Shown here one piece after another: positions 1 to 6,476 of a stretch of 17,885 nt of DNA. Location: positions 1 to 17,885 of the forward strand of contig NZ_CAMYEZ010000028.1 of NCBI RefSeq assembly GCF_947254915.1, given 5' to 3'. Each line of letters opens with the position of its first letter. Positions within the stretch are counted from its first letter, which is position 1. This DNA comes from an uncultured Porphyromonas sp. (lineage in GTDB: Bacteria > Bacteroidota > Bacteroidia > Bacteroidales > Porphyromonadaceae). The notes under the pieces are model-generated. The model did no database searches, was not told the origin of the DNA, and worked only from the letters and a program-made list of their open reading frames with translations. A program made the position numbers and the translations under genes.

Positions 1-1723
1 GTCATCAAAAACATCATTCTTGAGAAATTGCATTAGCGGGTGGAATGTACGATGCACACCAGAGGATAAGGCTCAGATATTTATCAAGGGGAATGTCGGA
101 GCCCAAGCCTCCAACACATCTATAGCTACGGCTAAGAACTGGACGGTGGATGTACAGGGTACTGAACCCAGCCTTCCTGACAAAGTCGCTATAAGTCTAT
201 CTACAGTAGCTAAGACGATAAAGATAAATCTCCTGACCAAAGAGAATGAGACTATCCTCGTAGATTGGGGCGATGGAGGAGATCCGGAGCGGATTACCTC
301 CCGTGCTGGCTTGCTTAATCAGCTAGCTCATACGTTCTCAACCTCAGCTCCCCAACATAAGGTGGAGGTATATGCTCGGACTATATCTAGCATTGTCAGC
401 CCACTCTTTAGCGTCCTTGAGTTGACCTCCCTAGATGTGTCTGGCGCTACATCGCTAGAGATGCTCTCTTTGCCATATGGCAATAACTTGACCTCTGTCA
501 ATCTATCTGCCAATCTAGAGCTTACCTCCATCAATCTCTCAGGCTGTAAGCTCCAATCGATCATACTTCCTAAGGATCTTAGCAAGCTCCGCTCTCTCCA
601 GCTCACCTCAAATGAGATTAAGAGCATTAACCTAGCTGGAGCTACGAGTCTAGAGACTCTCAAGATGGCAAGCAATAAGCTCTCATCGATAGACCTTACA
701 GATTGTCATCAAGTCAAGAGCCTTGACTTGAATCTTAATGGGCTGACAGAAATCATCGGAATACATCAGCTGACACAACTGGACAAGCTAGATATCGCAC
801 GAAACAATCTCCCCTTCTCAATGATACCTCCCAAAGGTGCAATGAGTGAGTACAAGTACAATCAGTACTGGTATGATATCCCCGAGAAGCTGGTAAATGG
901 TCTCACGATAGACCTCTCTGCAGAGACTCTTGCTCAGGGCATTTCTGACAAGAAAGAGCAGACCTCATTTGAGTGGTATATCAGGGAGTCAGCAGATCGC
1001 AAGAGTCGCATAGCAGAGGAGCTGTATAGTTCTGAGAATGGGAGGTTCACCTTTTCCGATAGACTCTTTGATGGAAGGAATGCTGTAGACATCTTTGTCA
1101 TTATGAAGAATCCAGGATTCCCCGAGATCAATAAGAAAATCGGAGGACTAATGTCTGGGCTCGTCAAGCTAACCAAGAGTGGTGGCTCAGACTTTGATCC
1201 TAGTACGTTTGACGATACATTTGAGGGGCTATATGAGAATGCCTTCCTCAACTGTCCGCACCTTACAGAGATACTGCTCCCAAAGAATACGAAAGAGGTA
1301 CGTGATAACGTCTTTGCAAAGTGTCCGGCACTCCATACGGTGGTCTTTTATGATGATGCAAGTGTCGTTGCTTCCTCTTTTGAAGATCAAGAGGGTCTCA
1401 ATGTATACGTCCCGACAGAGCAGATCAAGGCTGCCTTTGATGGTATCCTAAACTTTACCAAAGCTAAGGTAGTCGTCGGCATCCCCTCCGCTGTAGATGC
1501 ACCTCAGCCGGTTGGCTCGATCGTAGTCGCCACACAGCCAGGTATGCTCGTTCTAACGACTAGCACCTTAGAGCGGACTAGCTTTGCCCTCTATAGTATT
1601 CGAGGAGAGCTTATTGCCCAGGACTCCTTAGAGCCTGACGAGACACGTCTCATCTCCCTACAGTCTACACAGACATATATCTTAAAGACACCTCAAGGTA
1701 CCCTCAAAGTTATCATCCCCTAA
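1..1723 (+). CDS. Modular LRR/BspA-like surface protein, 5' truncated by window edge
   Basis: The frame is open from base 2, so the gene begins upstream; the TTG at 20 is not a convincing start. The first visible residues, up to AKNWTV (about 131-151), resemble the cap that ends the LRR domains of the two other LRR proteins in this window, so another LRR domain probably lies upstream. Next comes a short beta-rich stretch with ILVDWGDG (WGDG at 266-277), a motif seen in PKD-like and BspA-like modules. An LRR block of LxxLxL/SxNxLxxIDLS type follows (about 415-800), then a unique region (about 840-1200), then a BspA-type pair of repeats with ENAFLNCPHL and DNVFAKCPAL (about 1237-1350). The end (about 1490-1720) fits a weak T9SS C-terminal sorting domain (FALYSIRGELIAQ ... 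YILKTPQGTLKVII). Likely exported and surface attached; an adhesion or ligand-binding role is inferred from the family only. Confidence 0.85.
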   Translation, partial: SSKTSFLRNCISGWNVRCTPEDKAQIFIKGNVGAQASNTSIATAKNWTVDVQGTEPSLPDKVAISLSTVAKTIKINLLTKENETILVDWGDGGDPERITSRAGLLNQLAHTFSTSAPQHKVEVYARTISSIVSPLFSVLELTSLDVSGATSLEMLSLPYGNNLTSVNLSANLELTSINLSGCKLQSIILPKDLSKLRSLQLTSNEIKSINLAGATSLETLKMASNKLSSIDLTDCHQVKSLDLNLNGLTEIIGIHQLTQLDKLDIARNNLPFSMIPPKGAMSEYKYNQYWYDIPEKLVNGLTIDLSAETLAQGISDKKEQTSFEWYIRESADRKSRIAEELYSSENGRFTFSDRLFDGRNAVDIFVIMKNPGFPEINKKIGGLMSGLVKLTKSGGSDFDPSTFDDTFEGLYENAFLNCPHLTEILLPKNTKEVRDNVFAKCPALHTVVFYDDASVVASSFEDQEGLNVYVPTEQIKAAFDGILNFTKAKVVVGIPSAVDAPQPVGSIVVATQPGMLVLTTSTLERTSFALYSIRGELIAQDSLEPDETRLISLQSTQTYILKTPQGTLKVIIP

Positions 1724-1741
1724 GCTAATCTATACAGTATT

Positions 1742-2434
1742 ATGAAACGACTACAATACATCTTCGGGCTTATACTCCTAGCTGGTCTGACCAATTTAGG
1801 CGCTCAAGAGTCTGTGACGGAGATACATCTAGCGCAAGCTGGTACACTCGCTACGCATCTCTCTGAGCCTCAGCGTCGAGAGGTGACCCACATTAAGATA
1901 TCTGGAGAGGTCAATGCAGCCGACATTGCCCTCCTTCAAGCGATGGCATCCTCGGGGCAGCTCTCAAGGATTGACTTGAGTCAGAGTACCTTTGGTAAGA
2001 CTGAAGATCCTCTACTTAGAGCAGCTGCGGAGTACTTCCTACCCTGCCTAGAGGTGCTTCGGACAGATGATGTGGCAAAGATGGAGCAGTATGAAACTGC
2101 TCTAGGACATACCAAAGACCCGAAATCTCTCCCTGGCTTTTGGACTTTCGTTACTCACAAGGGGCTGTTCTTTATGACTGGTTATATGAATGGCTGGGAT
2201 CAAAAGATTAATGAAGTAGCCCTCAAGACGCAGCTGGGTGATCTCCTTCGGAGTCCTCAGATACGTTCGTGGATAGAGTCTATGGGTTATCAATACAAAG
2301 CGTCACGCACCGATGGGGATCTCATCTTTCACAACGAGACGACACAAGTATGGTGCCTACTACACTTCACCCCCTATAATAGGAATGACTATCCAGGCAT
2401 CCACTTCTCTTCGGAGCGGTACGACGTTTGGTAA
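1742..2434 (+). CDS. Small secreted protein with BspA-type N-terminal head
   Basis: A 230-residue protein with a clear signal peptide (MKRLQYIFGLILLAGLTNLG, probable cleavage near GAQ-ES). Residues about 30-85 (AGTLATHLSEPQRREVTHIKISGEVNAADIALLQ... LSRIDLSQS, in pieces) match the capping head that precedes the leucine-rich repeats of BspA-family proteins. Here no repeats follow. Instead there is a roughly 145-residue tail with aromatic-rich stretches (TGYMNGWDQKINEVAL, VWCLLHFTPYNRNDYPG) that I do not recognise. No T9SS tail or lipobox is present, so it is probably periplasmic or released. It starts 18 bp after the upstream LRR gene and is likely co-transcribed with it. It ends only 11 bp from the stop of the convergent zupT gene, with no terminator between. 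Function unknown. Confidence 0.85.
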   Translation: MKRLQYIFGLILLAGLTNLGAQESVTEIHLAQAGTLATHLSEPQRREVTHIKISGEVNAADIALLQAMASSGQLSRIDLSQSTFGKTEDPLLRAAAEYFLPCLEVLRTDDVAKMEQYETALGHTKDPKSLPGFWTFVTHKGLFFMTGYMNGWDQKINEVALKTQLGDLLRSPQIRSWIESMGYQYKASRTDGDLIFHNETTQVWCLLHFTPYNRNDYPGIHFSSERYDVW

Positions 2435-2445
2435 TCACGTTACTA

Positions 2446-3285
2446 CTAGAGGAGGAGCAGGCTGATAGCCATAAAAGCCATTCCTCCGATCAAACCGTAG
2501 AGAGCCGTGTGGTGGTGACCAAACCGCTCAGCAGCAGGGAGTAGCTCGTCAAAAGAGATGTAGACCATAATCCCTGCAATCACCGCAAAGCAGCAGCCGA
2601 GCACTGTCGGAGAGAGGAAAGGACGCAGCAGTAAGAATCCCAGCAAACCTCCGATAGGCTCGGCCAGCCCTGAGGCTAGCGAGAGGAAGAAGGCTTTGCG
2701 TCTATTGCCCGTAGCGTGATAGATAGGGATAGCCACCGAGATGCCTTCAGGGACATTGTGGAGGGCGATGGCGATGGCGATCGGGAGTGCCAGCGATAGG
2801 TCAGCCAGTGCAGACATAAAGGTGACCATACCCTCGGGGAAGTTGTGGATAGCTAAGACTATTGCGGTGACCATTCCCGTGCGTAGCAGACTCTTTTGGT
2901 GTATTGAGGTCGCTTCTGGGAGTTCCTCTTGGAGGCTTTGCACGGCACTTTGGTCAGGCAGTTCGTGCGGATTTTCCGCCTCAGGGATTAGTCGGTCAAT
3001 GATACCAATCAAAGCCACTCCCGCAAAGAAGGCTAGCGTCGCATAGAGTGTTGCTGGTCGCTCTCCATAGAGCGGAGCTATCGTCGTCTCAGCAGAGCGA
3101 AAGAGCTCTACAAAAGAGACGTAGACCATCACGCCCGCCGAGAAGCCCAGCGAGACCGACAGGAATATACGGTTGGTGCGCTTGGTAAAGAAGATCAGAG
3201 CACTCCCAATGCCAGTAGAGAGTCCCGCCCATAGGGTGATTAGAAAAGCATAGCAGACCTGTGCACTACTCGTATCCAGTAGCAT
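2446..3285 (-). CDS. zupT: ZIP-family divalent metal transporter (ZupT-like)
   Basis: A 279-residue inner-membrane protein with about eight hydrophobic segments, the usual size for bacterial ZupT. The ZIP metal-site signatures are both present: HNFPEG at residues 147-152 (TM4) and HNVPEG at 176-181 (TM5), followed by SGLAEPIG with Glu209. A variable, acidic, His-poor cytoplasmic loop lies at about 100-130, and a late HHH sits near residue 257. The family imports Zn(II), Fe(II), Mn(II) and related ions down their gradient; the substrate here cannot be read from sequence. It begins 12 bp after the corA stop on the same strand, so the two are probably one transcript. It converges on the plus-strand gene ending at 2434. 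Confidence 0.93.
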   Translation of the reverse strand: MLLDTSSAQVCYAFLITLWAGLSTGIGSALIFFTKRTNRIFLSVSLGFSAGVMVYVSFVELFRSAETTIAPLYGERPATLYATLAFFAGVALIGIIDRLIPEAENPHELPDQSAVQSLQEELPEATSIHQKSLLRTGMVTAIVLAIHNFPEGMVTFMSALADLSLALPIAIAIALHNVPEGISVAIPIYHATGNRRKAFFLSLASGLAEPIGGLLGFLLLRPFLSPTVLGCCFAVIAGIMVYISFDELLPAAERFGHHHTALYGLIGGMAFMAISLLLL

Positions 3286-3297
3286 AAGCGTCTAAAG

Positions 3298-4224
3298 CTA
3301 GAACCAGCGGATACGCTTGAAGATCCAGAAGGCAATCGCCGAAAAGATCAAGCAGACCACCATAATCCCGACGAAAGCCCACGGGTGTGCAGCCAAAGGC
3401 AAGTCCACGTTCATACCGTACAGCGAAGCGACCAATGTGGGGAGCATCAGAATCATTGAGATGCTGGTCATACGGCGCATGATCGTATTGATATTGTTGT
3501 TGATGATCCCGCCGAAAGCATCCATCGTCCCATTCATCACATCGCTGTACACATTGACCATATTGTACGCCTGATTCAGCTCGATCGTTACGTCCTCCGC
3601 TAGATCCGTGTCGTACTGCTCATAGTGGCTCACCTTAAAGCGTCCGATGACCGACTCATTACCACGTATGGAAGTATTGAAGTAGACGAAGCACTTCTGC
3701 AGACGCATCATCTGTAAGAGGTCTTCATTGCGGATACTCTTCTCCAGTGCCTCCTCGGTCTCTAGGATCAAGAAGCTAATCTGCTTCAGATATTTGAGGA
3801 ACCATACCGCTGAACTCATAATGAGTCGGAGGATAAAGTCTATATCCGTATCAACCGAGATTCCCTTGCGCTGATTGTGCTGGATAAAGTCTGGTATGAG
3901 ATCCGTGCGGTGGTAGCAAATGGTGACGATGAGTTGCTTCTCCAGGTGTGAGATGACACCGATGGGGACCGTGTTGTAAGGGGTCGTACCCTCGGGTGTC
4001 TCAATTGGGATACGTATGATGGTGAGTCGCCATCCGTCCTCCTCTTCAGTACGAGGGCGCTCATCGCTATCCGCTGTATCTCCGATGAAGCTGTCTGGGA
4101 TACCCAGTTCATCGCAGAGATAGTCTATATCCTCAGAGGTTGGTTGCACCACTTTGACCCACGTGTGTGGCTCTAGGGTGTCGACTTGAGTAAACTGCTG
4201 CTTGGGTAGGTAAAACTTCCGCAT
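3298..4224 (-). CDS. corA: CorA-family Mg2+ (divalent cation) channel
   Basis: A 308-residue protein with the CorA layout: a long soluble N-terminal half, a helical stalk (about 130-250), and two C-terminal membrane segments (about 254-271 and 281-303). The ion-selectivity signature GMN is at residues 270-272 (SLYGMNVDLPL), right after TM1, and the tail is basic (FKRIRWF). Known CorA proteins form homopentamers gated by intracellular Mg2+; some CorA-like members carry Co2+, Ni2+ or Zn2+ instead. The ATG at 4224 is preceded by no strong Shine-Dalgarno, but by a long leader with an 8-bp hairpin directly upstream. It is the first gene of a corA-zupT unit, which suggests a shared role in divalent-metal supply. 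Confidence 0.93.
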   Translation of the reverse strand: MRKFYLPKQQFTQVDTLEPHTWVKVVQPTSEDIDYLCDELGIPDSFIGDTADSDERPRTEEEDGWRLTIIRIPIETPEGTTPYNTVPIGVISHLEKQLIVTICYHRTDLIPDFIQHNQRKGISVDTDIDFILRLIMSSAVWFLKYLKQISFLILETEEALEKSIRNEDLLQMMRLQKCFVYFNTSIRGNESVIGRFKVSHYEQYDTDLAEDVTIELNQAYNMVNVYSDVMNGTMDAFGGIINNNINTIMRRMTSISMILMLPTLVASLYGMNVDLPLAAHPWAFVGIMVVCLIFSAIAFWIFKRIRWF

Positions 4225-4236
4225 AATAATCTATAG

Positions 4237-4367
4237 CTCTTAAGATGTGAATGATGATGGTAACTTAAGAGACCTCCAGTCGCTATGCGGTGCTTAGGAA
4301 TGTAGATCTAAGCGTAGAGTCATCCCAAGCAGACGCTAGGGCATAGGCTCCGCAGTAGTGGAGGTCT
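4237..4367 (-). promoter_or_regulatory. Structured 5' leader of corA-zupT with competing stems
   Basis: Read on the minus strand, AGACCTCCA (4367-4359) and TGGAGGTCT (4278-4270) are perfect 9-bp complements. Inside them CCGCA at about 4350-4354 can pair with TGCGG at about 4286-4290 as an extension across an internal loop. A second 8-bp perfect stem, CTCTTAAG/CTTAAGAG (4264-4271 with 4237-4244, 19-nt loop), sits 12 nt before the corA ATG and shares two bases with the 9-bp stem. It holds the only purine-rich AAGAG near the start. This geometry could serve a cis-acting switch, but I matched no known riboswitch class; a metal-responsive role is inference. Confidence 0.4.
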
Positions 4368-4515
4368 ACAGGAGAGGCTTCGAGGCTCACTCGGCGGTAA
4401 GGAGTCGTCCATAACGTTTTTGGGATTAATAAGTTGGAGTGATCAGTGAATCAAGGAGCATGACTGGCAGACCTATACAATAATATATATGTGACTGAGC
4501 CACACCCCCACCTCG

Positions 4516-4523
4516 CAAAGGTA
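4516..4523 (-). promoter_or_regulatory. Candidate -7 box of the corA-zupT promoter
   Basis: The minus strand reads TACCTTTG, a full match to the Bacteroidota -7 consensus TAnnTTTG. No TTG is seen at the expected -33 spacing, so only the core box is supported. If used, transcription would start near 4508 and give a leader of about 285 nt before corA. Confidence 0.45.
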
Positions 4524-4563
4524 CGGAAAATTAGAGACTAGGGGGAAGAAGCGAGAGATTACG

Positions 4564-4823
4564 CAGGGCTGACGCATTATAACCCGTCTGCTAGGAGCTG
4601 CACAGGATGATATCCGAGGAAATCCCCAATAGCTTTGTGGAAAATAGAAATTCTCCACGGAGACGAGAAATAAAACTTCGGAAGAATGAGATGAAACTTC
4701 GGAAGAATGAAATCATAAGTCCGAAGAGTTTTTCCGTTCCTCTCTGGAAAAACAAAGCTCCCCACGGAGGAATTCACGATTTCCTACGTAGGAGTAGTTC
4801 ATCTTCATAATGCGTCAGCCCTC
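4564..4823. mobile_element. MITE-like non-autonomous element, 260 bp, with flanking 10-bp duplication
   Basis: The ends are perfect 16-bp inverted repeats: AGGGCTGACGCATTAT at 4565-4580 and ATAATGCGTCAGCCCT at 4807-4822. Immediately outside, AGAGATTACG occurs in direct orientation at 4554-4563 and at 4824-4833, which fits a 10-bp target-site duplication. There is no transposase gene inside, so it would have to be moved in trans by a DDE-type enzyme encoded elsewhere. The interior carries a cassette of 21-bp-period repeats also present at 13857-14040. It resembles in plan the tandem-repeat 'BrickBuilt' MITEs described in P. gingivalis, but I cannot confirm homology. Confidence 0.75.
4607..4790 (+). 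repeat. Dispersed repeat cassette, copy 1 (inside the MITE)
   Basis: About 180 bp that aligns end to end, in the same orientation, with 13857-14040. Core: three 21-bp-period units starting at 4673, 4694 and 4715 (AAACTTCGGAAGAATGA type; the third is degenerate). The left arm ATTCTCCACGGAG (4650-4662) is the exact complement of the right arm in copy 2 (13992-14004), whereas copy 1's own right arm is eroded. An outer box CTCCCCACGGAGGAA (4759-4773) recurs at the left of copy 2. Confidence 0.75.
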
Positions 4824-5017
4824 AGAGATTACGTACATTCCACCCATTAATGTCTCTAGCCAGCAGCTAATCGCCAAACCACATCCAGCAACTACTACAC
4901 AGCACCTGTCATAAAGTTTAGGATAAGTTCCGCTTGCGCAATTCTTGTTCAGCAACTCAGACGAGTGGTTCGCTTGCGTCTTAATATTGGACCTTTACGT
5001 ATTATTTGGTTTTTACT

Positions 5018-5025
5018 TACCTTTG
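5018..5025 (+). promoter_or_regulatory. Candidate -7 box for the three-domain secreted protein operon
   Basis: TACCTTTG matches the Bacteroidota -7 consensus exactly. The upstream TTG at 5006-5008 is too close to act as a regular -33 box, and that at 4987-4989 too far. A start near 5032 would leave a leader of about 125 nt before the ATG at 5158. Confidence 0.45.
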
Positions 5026-5157
5026 CGAATAAGTATAGAGGACTCCCTCTCACATCCGCTTAATAAAGTCTATCCAGACAGCTGCTAGGCGGAATGAGCT
5101 ACGTATAGATCAGGGCGACACTCCTCAGTAGAGAAATGGATTAAACAACATATAGGT

Positions 5158-6456
5158 ATGAGACGGAACTACATTTTAGTAATACTCCTAGGGCTACTAG
5201 CTTTAGCCACACAACACACCTCGCTCGCGCAGAGTGATCAGCAGATGGTCATACACACTAAGGATGGCAAGACCCACAGCTTTCTTGTTAGTGAGATAGA
5301 TAGCTTTAAGTTTGTCGTACAGGAGTTTACGACACTTACATTCACGCAGGCAGAGCTACAGGTCGATCGCTCTGAAGATCCTGGCCATTACATTATAGCC
5401 TTTAGAAACGACGCTTGGAGCGAGACGATGGTCCTCGACTTCTATGCCGATCCAGCCTCCACGAAGCTGCCTAGTGGCACCTACGAGATCAATGAGAGCA
5501 AGGATGCGGGGACTATCCGTGGTAGCTCCAGTCAGGTCTCTGTAACGCCCATGGACGGTGGTGATGCCGAGACGGTTGCTCTAGCGAGCGGTCGTGTAGT
5601 TGTTGTAGCTGGCGATGGCGATCAGTACACCATGACGATGCAGTTATTGGGAGCCAATGGCAAAAGTTATCGTAGCGAGCTAACCACGACGCTACAGCGT
5701 AGTAGGCCTATCGTCAACACTTTTGTAGCGATATCTGCCTCAGCGAGCAATACGGGAGATACCAATACGATGGTCTCTCTGCTAGATGACACGGGGGTGA
5801 CGCTGAGGCTAGACTTCTATCACAAAGCTCAGACATGGCTCCCAGAGGGTGACTATACCTTTAGTACAGAGGGTACAGAAGGAACTATTTCAGGCTACTC
5901 TGGTCTCATAGGGCTGGACTACTCATTATCCAAAGCAAAAGCAGGCTCCGCCAAGGTTACTATCGCAGACAACCTGTACACCATAACGGCAGAACTAGAG
6001 CTAGAGAATGGTGCTAGGTATCAGGTCTCCTATACCGGCAAGGTAGATGGCATCCTAATCGGAGGACAGAAGGAGGACGAGTACCAGTTTAATACAGACG
6101 CAGCTCGTGTCCTGAGTCCAGATGGACGCAAGCCTGGCCAGTTTATGATCAAGTTTAATGATACAAACTGGAGTCAAGAGATGACCATTGACTTTTATGG
6201 GCAACCTACAGATACACAACTACAGCCTGGCACCTATACTTATAGCGAAGGCTTGACACCGATGACCATCTCACCAAAGAGTTCGGTCTCCTTTTATTCA
6301 CCAAAGAACAAGGACGTACGCTTTACCACAGGTTCTACCGTACAGGTCTCTCTTGAGAGCGACACTTATACAATCCTCTTTGACCTGATTGGGCAGGATG
6401 ATCAGATACACTATCGGAGCCAATTCAAAGGAACAATAGACTTTACAAACAACTAA
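5158..6456 (+). CDS. Exported protein with three copies of an uncharacterised beta-rich domain
   Basis: A 432-residue protein with a signal peptide (MRRNYILVILLGLLALATQH, cleavage near LAQ-SD). Residues 29-52 (MVIHTKDGKTHSF..SEIDSFKF) are the short lead-in found in many Bacteroidota surface proteins. The rest is three tandem domains of about 110-120 residues: about 58-180, 188-296 and 309-430. Each shows in order a [LI]DFY strand (LDFYADP, LDFYHKA, IDFYGQP), a LPxGxY turn (LPSGTYE, LPEGDYT, LQPGTYT), a G-x-V strand and a YT[MI] strand (DQYTMTMQL, NLYTITAEL, DTYTILFDL), then a closing strand ending in G or T. No lipobox and no T9SS tail is seen, so its final location is uncertain. It lies 20 bp before a lipoprotein gene with apparently the same domain. 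I do not recognise the family. Confidence 0.85.
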   Translation: MRRNYILVILLGLLALATQHTSLAQSDQQMVIHTKDGKTHSFLVSEIDSFKFVVQEFTTLTFTQAELQVDRSEDPGHYIIAFRNDAWSETMVLDFYADPASTKLPSGTYEINESKDAGTIRGSSSQVSVTPMDGGDAETVALASGRVVVVAGDGDQYTMTMQLLGANGKSYRSELTTTLQRSRPIVNTFVAISASASNTGDTNTMVSLLDDTGVTLRLDFYHKAQTWLPEGDYTFSTEGTEGTISGYSGLIGLDYSLSKAKAGSAKVTIADNLYTITAELELENGARYQVSYTGKVDGILIGGQKEDEYQFNTDAARVLSPDGRKPGQFMIKFNDTNWSQEMTIDFYGQPTDTQLQPGTYTYSEGLTPMTISPKSSVSFYSPKNKDVRFTTGSTVQVSLESDTYTILFDLIGQDDQIHYRSQFKGTIDFTNN

Positions 6457-6476
6457 CTAATTGTATAGAATCGATA

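Larger units (their letters stand above)
4225..5157. other. 933-bp gene-free region between corA and the three-domain secreted protein
   Basis: This gap holds, from left to right, the structured corA leader (minus strand), the corA -7 box, a 260-bp MITE-like element with a 21-bp-period cassette, and the -7 box of the plus-strand gene at 5158. The stretch about 4834-5010 shows nothing I can name apart from a 21-base segment at 4832-4852 that nearly matches, inverted, a coding segment at 31-51. Short open frames inside the MITE are not supported as genes. Confidence 0.8.

Noticed and set aside
4237..4367. M-box Mg2+ riboswitch before corA
   Set aside because: The leader has stems and some GAGCCTC-like text but not the ordered conserved blocks of the M-box, so only an unclassified structured leader is reported.
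4673..4735. Tandem units as a CRISPR array
   Set aside because: Units are contiguous with a 21-bp period and no unique spacers, and no cas genes are present.
4607..4810. 67-codon open frame inside the MITE
   Set aside because: It lies wholly within repeat DNA, has no ribosome binding site, and its Lys/Arg/Asn-rich peptide simply follows the 21-bp unit. I treat it as non-coding while noting the frame conservation as a finding.
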